A stretch of DNA of 64,000 nt from Streptomyces gossypii (GCF_025165795.1 NZ_JAJAGO010000009.1:1-64000); one strand, 5' to 3'; positions 8,304 to 17,159 are shown, numbered from the stretch's first letter. Translations and numbers: made by a program. Notes: generated by a model from the sequence alone, not told the origin.

Positions 8304-9203
8304 TCAGCGCCGGCGGCGGTGCAGTGCCACGGCGGCCGCGGCCCCGCCCGCCGCCGCGCCGACTCCCGCAGCGGCCGGTATGCCGATCTTCGCCGCCTTC
8401 CGCCCCGTGCGGTAGTCACGCAGCCGCCAGCCCATTTCGCCCGCATGCGTGCGAAGTCGGCTGTCAGGATTGATCGCATAGGGATAACCGACGAGTGACA
8501 GCATCGGAATGTCGTTCGCCGAGTCGCTGTACGCGGCGCAGCGCTCGAGCTCCAGCCGCTCGGCGGCGGCCAGCGCCCGTACGGCCTCCGCCTTGGCCGG
8601 GCCGTGCAGCGGCTCGCCGACGAGGCGGCCCGTGTAGACGCCGCCGACCGATTCGGCGACGGTGCCCAGCGCGCCGGTCAGGCCCAGCCGCCGGGCGATG
8701 ATCGTCGCCGTCTCCACCGGCGCGGCGGTGACCAGCCAGACCTTCTGCCCGGCGTCCAGGTGGGCCTGAGCGAGCGCGCGGGTGCCCGGCCAGATCCTGC
8801 CCGCCATGTACTCGTCGTAGATCTCCTCGCCGATCGCGGTCAGTTCGGAGACCCGGTGGCCCTGGACGATCGACAGGGCGCTGTCCCGTGCGTCCTGCAT
8901 GTGCCCGGCGTTCTCCGAGCCCGCGAGGCGGAAGTACGCCTGCTGCCAGGCGAAGCGGACAAGTTCGCTCTTGCGGAAGAACCGGCGCTTGTAGAGCCCG
9001 CGACCGAAGTGGAAGAGGGCGGCACCCTGCATGACGGTGTTGTCGAGATCGAAGAACGCGGCGGCCCGGGTGTCCCCGGCGACGGGGAACTCCGGTGCCT
9101 CTTCTTCCTGCTTGCGGGCAGCCTCGGCGGCGGCCTCGCCCGCAAGGACGCTCCGCGCGGTCGCGGAGCGCCTACGAGGAGTGAGCCAGGACGGAACGGC
9201 CAT
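8304..9203 (-). CDS. HAD-superfamily IB hydrolase (SerB-like) with C-terminal membrane helix
   Basis: Protein of 299 aa. Motif I is FFDLDNTV near residue 52, with conserved substrate-pocket helix EELVRF-like sequence KSELVRFAWQQAYF, motif II LVTAAPVE near 160, motif III lysine in GPAKAEAVRAL, and motif IV YSDSANDIPML. This is the HAD-IB-hyp1 family found next to bldN or glutaredoxin genes in actinobacteria; the family resembles phosphoserine phosphatase but the substrate is unknown. The C terminus (GIPAAAGVGAAAGGAAAAVA followed by four arginines-type basic tail) looks like a membrane anchor. ATG 9203 is chosen over upstream codons because the preceding residues are Pro/Arg low complexity. It is read divergently from the glutaredoxin gene. 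Confidence 0.88.
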   Translation of the reverse strand: MAVPSWLTPRRRSATARSVLAGEAAAEAARKQEEEAPEFPVAGDTRAAAFFDLDNTVMQGAALFHFGRGLYKRRFFRKSELVRFAWQQAYFRLAGSENAGHMQDARDSALSIVQGHRVSELTAIGEEIYDEYMAGRIWPGTRALAQAHLDAGQKVWLVTAAPVETATIIARRLGLTGALGTVAESVGGVYTGRLVGEPLHGPAKAEAVRALAAAERLELERCAAYSDSANDIPMLSLVGYPYAINPDSRLRTHAGEMGWRLRDYRTGRKAAKIGIPAAAGVGAAAGGAAAAVALHRRRR

Positions 9204-9351
9204 ACCGCGAGCATAGTCAGTCCGCCGACCTGGGCCCTTACGCGCGGATGCCGGACGGATGCCGGACGGAGAACGATTGGGGTACGAGCCGCGAGGCGGC
9301 ACGGCGGGCGGATACCGGGTGGGCGGATACCGGGCGGGCGGGGGGCGGACA

Positions 9352-9597
9352 ATGGACCGCATGAAGAAGGTCACGTTGGTCGGGAAGCCCGGATGCCATC
9401 TCTGTGAGGTCGCGCGGGACACCGTCGTCAGGGTCTGCGCCGAGACGGGAGCCGTCTGGGAGGAGAAGGACATCAATCAGGACCAGGAGCTGTACCGCCT
9501 CTACTGGGAGCAGATCCCGGTGGTGCTGGTGGACGGCGAGCAGCACGATTTCTGGCGGGTCGACCCGGAACGGCTGCGCAGGGCGCTGGTCGGCTGA
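9352..9597 (+). CDS. glutaredoxin-like thiol protein
   Basis: A small 81-aa thioredoxin-fold protein (MDRMKKVTLVGKPGCHLCEV). The redox motif is CHLC at residues 15-18, and the cis-proline lies in EQIPVVLVDG, as in DUF836/glutaredoxin-2-type proteins. It would reduce disulfides in the cytoplasm. ATG 9352 is preferred over ATG 9361 because a G-rich binding site ends about 5 nt before it. Its position immediately before the redox-sensing rex operon is conserved in Streptomyces and suggests a link to redox balance, but it ends 273 nt before rex and has a separate promoter region in between. Confidence 0.88.
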   Translation: MDRMKKVTLVGKPGCHLCEVARDTVVRVCAETGAVWEEKDINQDQELYRLYWEQIPVVLVDGEQHDFWRVDPERLRRALVG

Positions 9598-9754
9598 GGG
9601 CGGCCTGCCGCCCGCTCGGTCCGGAATCGGCCGGAATTCGATTATCATCGAGGTCGTTTTGCCGTCCGGGGGCGTACATGTGAGGAGTGTTACCGCGTGT
9701 CCCCCTTGGTGCATGTGGCGCCGGTCACGTTGACCGGACAAAGCGGACACCATC

Positions 9755-9774
9755 TTTGTGCACGCGTTCACAAA
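9755..9774 (+). promoter_or_regulatory. Rex operator (ROP) of the rex-hem operon
   Basis: TGTGCACGCGTTCACA at 9757-9772 matches the known Rex operator TGTGAACGCGTTCACA at 15 of 16 positions and extends to TTT...AAA on both sides. Rex, encoded 98 nt downstream, binds such sites when the NADH/NAD+ ratio is low and releases them when NADH rises. A -35-like TTGACC lies at 9730-9735. The site therefore indicates autoregulation of rex and redox control of the heme genes behind it. Confidence 0.93.
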
Positions 9775-9870
9775 GGCATAGCCTGGGCGCGACGGAGCGG
9801 TCCGGGCGCAGGCGCAGAGACGTGCGTGGTGTGCGACCGCTCACCGCTTCGCGCAACCGGCAGGAGCACC

Positions 9871-10782
9871 GTGGCAACTGGCCGAACTCACCGACCGGCG
9901 ACGACCCGGAGCCGAGGGATTCCCGAGGCCACGGTCGCGCGCCTCCCGCTGTACCTGCGTGCCCTCACCGCCCTCTCCGAGCGTTCGGTGCCCACTGTCT
10001 CGTCCGAGGAGCTGGCCGCTGCGGCCGGGGTCAACTCCGCGAAGCTCCGCAAGGATTTCTCCTACCTCGGCTCGTACGGGACGCGCGGTGTCGGCTATGA
10101 CGTCGAGTACCTCGTCTACCAGATCTCCCGCGAACTGGGCCTGACCCAGGACTGGCCGGTCGTGATCGTCGGTATCGGAAACCTCGGAGCCGCGCTCGCC
10201 AACTATGGCGGGTTCGCCTCCCGTGGCTTCCGGGTGGCCGCCCTCATCGACGCCGACCCGGAGATGGCCGGGCGTCCCGTGGCGGGCATTCCGGTGCAGC
10301 ACACGGACGAGCTCGAGAAGATCATTTCGGACAACGGCGTCTCCATCGGCGTCATCGCCACCCCGGCCGGTTCCGCGCAGCAGGTCTGCGAGCGGCTCGT
10401 CGCGGCCGGCATCACCTCGATCCTCAACTTCGCGCCCACCGTGCTCTCCGTGCCCGAGGGCGTGGACGTGCGGAAGGTCGACCTGTCGATAGAACTCCAG
10501 ATCCTCGCCTTCCACGAGCAGCGGAAGGCGGGCGAGGAGGCCCCGGCCGAGGAGGAGTCCGCGCCTCCCGCGGCTCCGCCCGCCGCGACGGTGACCAAGG
10601 TCCCCAGGGCGAGCGGGAAGACGGCCGCGGGCCAGAAGTCCGGCGCCACCGGACCACCCGGCACGGCTGCCGAGACGGACGCGGTGCCGGTGGCGGACGC
10701 TGCCGGAGCTGCTGCCGGAATGGCCGCCAAGCGGCCGGAAGCGGGACCTGACGGGGACGTGCCCGCCGTGATGCCGGCATGA
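9871..10782 (+). CDS. rex: redox-sensing transcriptional repressor Rex
   Basis: Rex of 303 aa. Residues about 18-90 form the winged-helix DNA-binding domain (VARLPLYLRALTALSERSVP, then NSAKLRKDFSYLGSYGTRGV); residues about 95-220 form the NAD(H)-binding Rossmann fold with VVIVGIGNLGAALA. The C-terminal tail after residue 225 is Ala/Pro/Lys-rich and longer than in S. coelicolor. GTG 9871 is the start: AGGAG lies 4-9 nt upstream and it gives the known N terminus MATGRTHRPAT. The frame is open further up to 9697 but that would include the operator. The stop overlaps the hemA start as ATGA. Rex controls respiration and, here, heme supply. Confidence 0.97.
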   Translation: MATGRTHRPATTRSRGIPEATVARLPLYLRALTALSERSVPTVSSEELAAAAGVNSAKLRKDFSYLGSYGTRGVGYDVEYLVYQISRELGLTQDWPVVIVGIGNLGAALANYGGFASRGFRVAALIDADPEMAGRPVAGIPVQHTDELEKIISDNGVSIGVIATPAGSAQQVCERLVAAGITSILNFAPTVLSVPEGVDVRKVDLSIELQILAFHEQRKAGEEAPAEEESAPPAAPPAATVTKVPRASGKTAAGQKSGATGPPGTAAETDAVPVADAAGAAAGMAAKRPEAGPDGDVPAVMPA

Positions 10783-12254
10783 GCCTTCTGGTCGTCGGTC
10801 TGAGCCACCGCAGCGCCCCGGTGAGCGTGCTGGAGCGCGCCGCGCTGGAGAGCGGCCTGCGCGGCAAGCTGCTGCAGGACACCGTCGGCGCCGAGTCCGC
10901 CACCGAGGCGGCGGTGCTCTCGACGTGCAACCGCATCGAGCTGTACGCCGACGTGGACAAGTTCCACGCCGGTGTCGCCGATCTGTCCACCCTGCTCGCC
11001 CAGCACAGCGGTGTCAGCCTGGACGAGCTGACGCCTTATCTGTATGTGCACTACGAGGACCGGGCCGTCCACCACCTGTTCTCGGTGGCCTGCGGGCTGG
11101 ACTCGATGGTCGTCGGCGAGGGTCAGATCCTCGGCCAGATAAAGGACGCCCTCGCCGTCGCCCAGGAGCAGCACACGGCCGGGCGGCTCCTCAACGACTT
11201 CTTCCAGCAGGCCCTGCGGGTCGGCAAGCGGGCACACTCCGAGACCGGCATCGACAAGGCGGGGCAGTCCCTCGTCACGGTCGGGCTGGAGACCCTCGCG
11301 GGCGGGCAGGACGTGGCGGGCTGGGTGACCGGCCGACGCGTGCTCGTGATCGGGGCCGGTTCGATGTCCTCGCTGGCCGCGACGACCCTCGCCCGCTGCG
11401 GTGCCGCCGAACTGGTGATCGCCAACCGCACCCTGTCGCGTGCGCGGCGGCTGGCGGCGAGCCTCACCGACGCCGGTCCGGCGCCGGGTGCCGGCCCCGC
11501 CCCCGCTCCCGCCTTCGTGCCGGGCGCGGCCCCCGCCGCCGGGCTCGCCCCAGCCGTCGGCAGCACGCCCGCGAGCACACCGTCCGGGGCGCTGAGCGCG
11601 CGTGCCGTGCCCGTCGAGGAGGTCCCCGCCGAGCTGGCGCTCGCCGACCTCGTCGTCTCCTGCACGGGCGCGACCGGCCTCGTCCTGACGGCCGACGCGG
11701 TGCGTACCGCCCTCGCTACGCGCGATGAGGCCGCCGGCACCCCCCCTGGTTCCGGCACCCCTGGTACCCGGCTCGCGCTGCTCGACCTGGCGATGCCCCG
11801 CGACATCGACGCGGCCGTCCACCACGTCGGCGGAGCACGCCTCGTCGACATCGAGTCCCTCGCCGAGGCGTCCGCCGATGCCCCGATGGCGGCTGACGTG
11901 GACGCCGTGCGGGGTATCGTCACGGACGAAGTGGCCGCGTTCGGGGCCGCCCAGCGTGCCGCGACGATCACGCCCACCGTGGTAGCCCTGCGCGCGATGG
12001 CCTCCGATGTCGTGGTCCAGGAGATGGCACGGCTGGAGGGCCGCCTGCAGGGGCTGGACGAGAAGCAGCGTGCCGAGATCACCCAGACGGTGCGTCGCGT
12101 TGTCGACAAGCTGCTGCACGCGCCGACCGTACGGGTCAAGCAGCTCGCGGGTGAGCCCGGCGGTGCCGGTTACGCCGACGCGCTGCGCGAGCTGTTCGAT
12201 CTCGACCCGCAGGCTGTCGCGGCCGTCAGCAACCCGGAACAGGAGCGGCCATGA
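10779..12254 (+). CDS. hemA: glutamyl-tRNA reductase
   Basis: First committed enzyme of C5-pathway tetrapyrrole synthesis: it reduces Glu-tRNA(Glu) to glutamate-1-semialdehyde with NADPH. The 491-aa protein starts MSLLVVGLSHRSAPVSVLE, has the catalytic cysteine in STCNRIELY near residue 50, GEGQILGQIKDA and the Rossmann motif VLVIGAGSMSSLAA near 190. Residues about 230-280 are an Ala/Pro/Gly-rich insertion inside the NADPH domain, which is typical of Streptomyces and absent from enterobacterial enzymes. It overlaps rex by 4 nt and hemC by 4 nt, so the operon is translationally coupled. Confidence 0.97.
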   Translation: MSLLVVGLSHRSAPVSVLERAALESGLRGKLLQDTVGAESATEAAVLSTCNRIELYADVDKFHAGVADLSTLLAQHSGVSLDELTPYLYVHYEDRAVHHLFSVACGLDSMVVGEGQILGQIKDALAVAQEQHTAGRLLNDFFQQALRVGKRAHSETGIDKAGQSLVTVGLETLAGGQDVAGWVTGRRVLVIGAGSMSSLAATTLARCGAAELVIANRTLSRARRLAASLTDAGPAPGAGPAPAPAFVPGAAPAAGLAPAVGSTPASTPSGALSARAVPVEEVPAELALADLVVSCTGATGLVLTADAVRTALATRDEAAGTPPGSGTPGTRLALLDLAMPRDIDAAVHHVGGARLVDIESLAEASADAPMAADVDAVRGIVTDEVAAFGAAQRAATITPTVVALRAMASDVVVQEMARLEGRLQGLDEKQRAEITQTVRRVVDKLLHAPTVRVKQLAGEPGGAGYADALRELFDLDPQAVAAVSNPEQERP

Positions 12255-13246
12255 CCAGGCCCAGTAGCACCGCAGCCCTCAGGCTGGGCACCCGCCGCAG
12301 CTCGTTGGCCATGGCGCAATCCGGCCTTGTCGCCGAGCAGTTGCGCCAGGCCACCGGCCGTACGGTCGAGCTGGTCGGCATCACGACCCATGGGGACACC
12401 AGCCGCGAGCACCTGGCGCAGATCGGCGGTACCGGAGTCTTCGCCTCCGCACTGCGTGAGGCACTCGCCAAAGGTGAGATAGACCTCGCTGTGCACTCCC
12501 TCAAGGACCTGCCGACGACCCAGCCGCCGGAGTTGGTGATCGCGGCCGTGCCGCCCCGCGGGGACCCCCGCGACGCGCTGATCGCCCGTGATGGCCTGGA
12601 TTTCGAGCAGTTGGTGCGGTCCGCCACGAGCCCTCCGCGCATAGGTACGGGCTCGCCGCGGCGGACGGCACAGCTGAACGCCTGGGCACGCTCGCTCGGT
12701 GCCGAGGTGGACACGGTCCCCATTCGTGGGAATATCGAGTCGCGGATCGGGTACGTCCGCTCCGGAGAGTTCGACGCGATCGTCCTCGCCGCCGCCGGGC
12801 TGAACCGTATCGGCCGGCTCGACGAAGCCACGGAGCTGATCACCCCGGACGTAATGCTGCCCGCCCCCGGCCAGGGGGCACTGGCGGTCGAGTGCGTGGC
12901 GACCGACACGCATCTGGCCGCACAGCTCGCCGAGCTCGACGACCCGTACACACGGGCCGCCGTGACCGCTGAGCGAACCCTGCTCGCCGCCCTGGAGGCC
13001 GGCTGCAGCGCACCTGTGGGGGCGCTGGCCGACCTGCTGGTCGACGGGCAGGCTGCCACCGAAATGCGCCTGCGCGGCGTCGTCGGCACAACCGACGGCA
13101 CCACGCTGGTGCAGCTGTCCACCACCGGCCCCGTACTGGCGTCCGCCGCCGAAGCCGTGTTCCAGTCCGAGCGACTGGGCCGCGAACTCGCCGACGAGAT
13201 GCTCGCCAAGGGCGCGGCCGGTCTGATGGGGGAGCGAGCACTTTGA
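12251..13246 (+). CDS. hemC: porphobilinogen deaminase (hydroxymethylbilane synthase)
   Basis: Polymerises four porphobilinogens to hydroxymethylbilane in the cytoplasm. The 331-aa protein has LRLGTRRSSLAMAQSGLVAE at the N terminus, the HSLKDLPT motif near 85, SPRRTAQL near 135 with the arginines that bind the acidic substrate, and the dipyrromethane-cofactor cysteine in EAGCSAPVGAL near 255. Length and motifs are normal. It overlaps hemA by ATGA and hemD by TTGA. Confidence 0.97.
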   Translation: MTRPSSTAALRLGTRRSSLAMAQSGLVAEQLRQATGRTVELVGITTHGDTSREHLAQIGGTGVFASALREALAKGEIDLAVHSLKDLPTTQPPELVIAAVPPRGDPRDALIARDGLDFEQLVRSATSPPRIGTGSPRRTAQLNAWARSLGAEVDTVPIRGNIESRIGYVRSGEFDAIVLAAAGLNRIGRLDEATELITPDVMLPAPGQGALAVECVATDTHLAAQLAELDDPYTRAAVTAERTLLAALEAGCSAPVGALADLLVDGQAATEMRLRGVVGTTDGTTLVQLSTTGPVLASAAEAVFQSERLGRELADEMLAKGAAGLMGERAL

Positions 13247-15051
13247 GCCCCACCGCCGCCCGGTCGTCGAAGACGCAGTCCTCGACGACTCACCACCTCT
13301 ACGGTGCCCACGGGCACGTCACCTTCCTCGGTGCCGGGCCCGGAGACCCCGGATTGCTCACCTTGCGCGCCGTGGAGGCGCTCTCGCGGGCCGATGTGCT
13401 GGTCGCGGACCCGCAGGTGCACGAGATCGTGCGCCCCCACGCGCGGGCGGGGGTGGACACACCGCTGGCCAGGGCACCATGGAGCGACGCGACAGACGCG
13501 ACACCGACCGACGCGTCGCACGCCGATGCCCCGCATGCCGACGGGAACTCCACCGGCCCGTCCGCCAACGGGCAGTCCGCCGATCGGCAGACCGCCCGGA
13601 GCGCCAACGGCCAGACCCCAACTACGCCTGTCAGCGCTGGCGATTGGGCAAATATTGTCATGGCGGCCGCGCGCAGCGGCAAGCGGGTCGTCCGTGCCGT
13701 AGTGGGCGACCCGGGGCTGGACGCGGACGCCGCCCAGGAGATGCTGGCGCTCGTCGCCGAGGGCATCACCTTCGAGGTGGTGCCCGGTGTGGCGACCCTC
13801 GTGGGCGTGCCCGCGTACGCCGGAGTTCCGCTGCGCGACGGACACGGCACGGACGTCCGCTTCATCGACGCCCGTACCGCCGACGACAGATGCTGGACGG
13901 AGACCGGCGCGAGCGACGCGACCCTCGTCGTCTCCACCACGCTGGACACCGTGGCCGGTGCCGCCGGGGAACTGGTGGCCGCCGGGCGCAAGCCGGACAC
14001 TCCGCTGTCCGTCACCCTCGCCGGTACCACGACCCGGCAGCGCACCTGGACGGCGACGCTCGGCTCCATCGCCCAGACCCTCAAGGCGGCGAAGGTGCTG
14101 CCCTCGGGTGACGGCGGGCAGACGGTGATAGCCGTCGTCGGCGAGCGCAGCTCCCCCGCCCAGCGGGAACAGCTGGCCTGGTTCGAATCCAAGCCGCTGT
14201 TCGGCTGGCAGGTCCTGGTGCCTCGCACCAGGGAGCAGGCGGCGTCGCTCTCCGACCAGCTGCGCTCGTACGGCGCGGTGCCCGCCGAGGTGCCCACCAT
14301 CGCAGTCGAACCGCCGCGTACGCCCCAGCAGATGGAACGTGCCGTCAAGGGCCTGGTCACCGGCCGGTACGAGTGGATCGCGTTCACCTCGGTCAACGCG
14401 GTGAAGGCGGTGCGGGAGAAGTTCGAGGAGTACGGGCTCGACGCACGGGCCTTCGCCGGGATCAAGGTCGCGGCGGTGGGCGAGCAGACCGCCGGCGCGC
14501 TGATCGACTTCGGCGTCAAGCCGGATCTCGTACCGAGCGGCGAGCAGTCGGCCGCGGGGCTGCTGGAGGACTGGCCGCCCTACGACCCGGTCTTCGACCC
14601 GATCGACCGGGTCTTCCTGCCGCGGGCCGACATCGCCACCGAGACTCTCGTCGCCGGTCTGATCGAGCTGGGCTGGGAGGTCGACGACGTCACCGCGTAC
14701 CGGACGGTACGTGCCTCGCCGCCGCCCGCCGAGACCCGTGAGGCGATCAAGGGCGGCGGGTTCGACGCGGTGCTCTTCACGTCGTCGAGCACGGTGCGTA
14801 ACCTTGTCGGCATTGCGGGCAAGCCGCACAACGTCACCGTCATCGCGTGCATCGGTCCCGCCACCGCGAAGACGGCGGAGGAGCACGGGCTGCGGGTGGA
14901 CGTGCTGTCCCCCGAGCCGTCCGTGCACAAGCTCGCCGAGGCGCTGGCCGAGTTCGGGCAGAAGCGCCGCGCCGAAGCCGTCGAGGCGGGCGACGTGGTG
15001 AAGCGGCCGAGCGAGAAGCGGCCGACCAGGAGGAGGGCCCGGACATCGTGA
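13243..15051 (+). CDS. hemD: fused SUMT-like domain / uroporphyrinogen-III synthase
   Basis: A 602-aa two-domain protein. Residues about 20-300 have the tetrapyrrole-methylase fold (VTFLGAGPGDPGLLTLRAVE; VVPGVATLVGVPAYAGVPL). Residues about 320-585 are HemD (GWQVLVPRTREQAASLSDQL; WIAFTSVNAVKAV; FTSSSTVRNLVG; CIGPATAKTAEEHGL), which cyclises hydroxymethylbilane to uroporphyrinogen III. The methylase half looks degenerate: the usual GGDP..GRG motif reads VVGDPGLDADAA and the usual YMG reads VST, so SAM-dependent methylation for sirohaem or cobalamin is doubtful. An Ala/Asp/Ser-rich insertion occupies about residues 78-132. The start is TTG within the hemC stop. GTGA overlap with hemB. Confidence 0.94.
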   Translation: MSPTAARSSKTQSSTTHHLYGAHGHVTFLGAGPGDPGLLTLRAVEALSRADVLVADPQVHEIVRPHARAGVDTPLARAPWSDATDATPTDASHADAPHADGNSTGPSANGQSADRQTARSANGQTPTTPVSAGDWANIVMAAARSGKRVVRAVVGDPGLDADAAQEMLALVAEGITFEVVPGVATLVGVPAYAGVPLRDGHGTDVRFIDARTADDRCWTETGASDATLVVSTTLDTVAGAAGELVAAGRKPDTPLSVTLAGTTTRQRTWTATLGSIAQTLKAAKVLPSGDGGQTVIAVVGERSSPAQREQLAWFESKPLFGWQVLVPRTREQAASLSDQLRSYGAVPAEVPTIAVEPPRTPQQMERAVKGLVTGRYEWIAFTSVNAVKAVREKFEEYGLDARAFAGIKVAAVGEQTAGALIDFGVKPDLVPSGEQSAAGLLEDWPPYDPVFDPIDRVFLPRADIATETLVAGLIELGWEVDDVTAYRTVRASPPPAETREAIKGGGFDAVLFTSSSTVRNLVGIAGKPHNVTVIACIGPATAKTAEEHGLRVDVLSPEPSVHKLAEALAEFGQKRRAEAVEAGDVVKRPSEKRPTRRRARTS

Positions 15052-16070
15052 ACACCGCAGACACGGACCCCGGCTCGGGCTACGGCGGTTTCCCCGCCGT
15101 ACGCCCGCGCCGCCTGCGCGGCACCCCCGCGATGCGCCGCATGGTCGCCGAGCACCGGGTGCACCCGGCCGACCTCATCCTGCCCGCCTTCGTGCGGGAG
15201 GGCATCAGCGAGCCGGTACCGGTCGCGGCCATGCCGGGCGTCGTGCAGCACACCCGGGACACGCTGCGCAAGGCGGCCGTGGAGGCCGTGGCGGCGGGCG
15301 TGTCCGGGATCATGCTCTTCGGCGTGCCCGAGGAGAAGGACGCGATCGGCTCCCAGGGCACCGACCCCGACGGCATCCTCCAGCGCGCCCTGCGGGACGT
15401 ACGGGCGGAGGTCGGCGACGAACTGGTCATCATGTCCGACCTGTGCCTGGACGAGTACACCGACCACGGGCACTGCGGTGTCCTGGACGCGCAGGGCCGG
15501 GTGGACAACGACGCCACGCTGCTGCGGTACGCCGAGATGGCCCGCGTCCAGGCCGACGCGGGCGCCCACGTGCTGGGCGCCAGCGGCATGATGGACGGCC
15601 AGATCGGCCACGCGCGCGCCGCGCTCGACGAAGCGGGACACCAGGACGTCTCCCTCTTCGCCTACACGGCGAAATACACCTCGGCCTTCTACGGGCCCTT
15701 CCGTGAGGCCGTCGGCTCGTCACTCAAGGGCGACCGCAAGACCTACCAGCAGGACCCGCCCAACGCCCGGGAGGCGCTGCGCGAACTCGCCCTCGACCTG
15801 GCCGAGGGCGCGGACATGGTGATGGTCAAGCCGGGCCTGCCCTACCTCGACATCCTGCGGGAGATCGCGGAGCGCGCGGACGTACCGGTCGGCGTCTACC
15901 AGATCTCCGGCGAGTACGCGATGCTCGAAGCCGCCGCCGAGAAGGGCTGGGTGGAGCGCGAGCGCGCCATCCTGGAAACCCTGACCAGCTTCAAGCGGGC
16001 AGGTGCGAGCATGATCCTCACCTACTGGGCAACCGAGGCGGCGGCCCTCCTCCAGCACGACTCCCGCTGA
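15048..16070 (+). CDS. hemB: delta-aminolevulinic acid dehydratase (porphobilinogen synthase)
   Basis: Condenses two 5-aminolevulinates to porphobilinogen. The 340-aa protein carries both active-site lysines, in AKYTSAFYGPFREA and in MVMVKPGLPYLDI. The metal site reads DLCLDEYTDHGHCG: an aspartate replaces the second of the three cysteines seen in zinc enzymes, which points to the magnesium/potassium-dependent class. The start is GTG overlapping the hemD stop. It is the last gene of the rex operon; a small hairpin follows at 16149. hemL, which makes its substrate, lies 37 kb away. Confidence 0.97.
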   Translation: MNTADTDPGSGYGGFPAVRPRRLRGTPAMRRMVAEHRVHPADLILPAFVREGISEPVPVAAMPGVVQHTRDTLRKAAVEAVAAGVSGIMLFGVPEEKDAIGSQGTDPDGILQRALRDVRAEVGDELVIMSDLCLDEYTDHGHCGVLDAQGRVDNDATLLRYAEMARVQADAGAHVLGASGMMDGQIGHARAALDEAGHQDVSLFAYTAKYTSAFYGPFREAVGSSLKGDRKTYQQDPPNAREALRELALDLAEGADMVMVKPGLPYLDILREIAERADVPVGVYQISGEYAMLEAAAEKGWVERERAILETLTSFKRAGASMILTYWATEAAALLQHDSR

Positions 16071-16148
16071 CGCGGCCCGCCGCACCTGCCGACCGCGCCC
16101 CGGTCTTCCGCCGAACGCCTGGGGCGTGCGTCGGCCCGTCGGCGTAGC

Positions 16149-16166
16149 GGGCAGGGAGTCCTGCCC
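16149..16166. terminator. hairpin between hemB and the convergent dehydratase gene
   Basis: Seven-base arms GGGCAGG / CCTGCCC with a 4-nt loop, in the 111-nt convergent gap; probably ends one or both transcripts. Confidence 0.5.
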
Positions 16167-16181
16167 CTGCTCTCCCCGGGC

Positions 16182-17159
16182 TCAGGTCGCGCAGAGTTCC
16201 GCGAAGCGGCCGGTGTCGATGTTGCCGCCGGAGAGGATCACACCGATGCGGGCCGGAGTCTCGCCCGCCCAGTCGATGCGGCCGGCCAGCAGAGCCGCCA
16301 GCCCGCTCGCGCCACTCGGCTCCACGACCATCTTCAGCCGCTCGAAAGCCAGCCGCATCGCGTCGCGGATCTGGGCGTCCGTGACCAGGGCGATCCCGTC
16401 CACCAGCCGCCGATTGACGGAGAAGGTCAGCTCGCCGGGAGTCTGGATCGCCTGGCCGTCCGCGATGGAGCGCGGCACGGGGACGGAGACGCGCTCGCCC
16501 GCCTCCAGCGACCGCTTGGTGTCGTCCCCCGCCTCCGGCTCGACGCCGATCACCCGGACCCCTTCCAGCAGGCCCTTCGCCACCGTGGCGCTCCCGGCGA
16601 TCAGCCCGCCGCCGCCGACCGGCACCACCAGCGCGTCGAGGGCGCCGACATCCTCCGTCAGTTCCAGCGCGGCCGTCCCCTGCCCGGCGATCACATGCGG
16701 ATGTTCGTACGGCGGGATCAGCGTCAGTCCGCGCTCGGCGGCCATGGCGTTGCCGAGGGCGGCCCGGTCGCCCGTGTAGCGGTCATAGGTGACGATCTCC
16801 GCGCCGTACCCGGCGGTCGCCTCGCGCTTGGACTCCGGAGTGTCCTCGGGCATCAGGATGACGGCGCTGCTGCCCAGCTCCCGCGCGGCCAGCGCGACGG
16901 CCTGGGCGTGGTTCCCCGAGGAGTACGCGGCGACGCCCCGGGCCAGCTGCTCCGGTGACAGGCGGGAGGCGGCGTTGTAGGCGCCCCGGAACTTGAACGC
17001 CCCGACGCGCTGGAAGTTCTCGCACTTGAGGAAGACCTGCGCGCCGACGAGCGCGTCCAGGGTGCGCGAACGCAGCACGGGCGTGCGGTGCACGATCCCC
17101 TTGAGCTGCGCGGCGGCGTCGCGGACGTCCTGGAGGGTGATCGGGGGTGTTGTCGTCAT
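16182..17159 (-). CDS. PLP-dependent serine/threonine (or 3-hydroxyaspartate) dehydratase
   Basis: A 325-aa fold-type II PLP enzyme without a C-terminal ACT domain. The PLP lysine lies in QRVGAFKFRGAYNA near residue 60, the asparagine loop is SSGNHAQAVA near 85, the phosphate-binding glycine loop is PVGGGGLIAG near 185, and LSGGNID is near the end. The wording of several blocks (CENFQRVGAFKFRGA, IPPYEHPHVIAGQGT, GVEPEAGDD, SIADG) resembles threo-3-hydroxyaspartate ammonia-lyase and serine racemase more than biosynthetic IlvA. It would release ammonia from a hydroxy amino acid in the cytoplasm. Its start overlaps the stop of the regulator gene by 4 nt, so the regulator and enzyme form one operon. 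Exact substrate is not determined. Confidence 0.9.
   Translation of the reverse strand: MTTTPPITLQDVRDAAAQLKGIVHRTPVLRSRTLDALVGAQVFLKCENFQRVGAFKFRGAYNAASRLSPEQLARGVAAYSSGNHAQAVALAARELGSSAVILMPEDTPESKREATAGYGAEIVTYDRYTGDRAALGNAMAAERGLTLIPPYEHPHVIAGQGTAALELTEDVGALDALVVPVGGGGLIAGSATVAKGLLEGVRVIGVEPEAGDDTKRSLEAGERVSVPVPRSIADGQAIQTPGELTFSVNRRLVDGIALVTDAQIRDAMRLAFERLKMVVEPSGASGLAALLAGRIDWAGETPARIGVILSGGNIDTGRFAELCAT

Noticed and set aside
12226..14928. A 900-codon minus-strand frame across hemC and hemD
   Set aside because: hemC and hemD are fully supported on the plus strand with catalytic motifs; this is a shadow.
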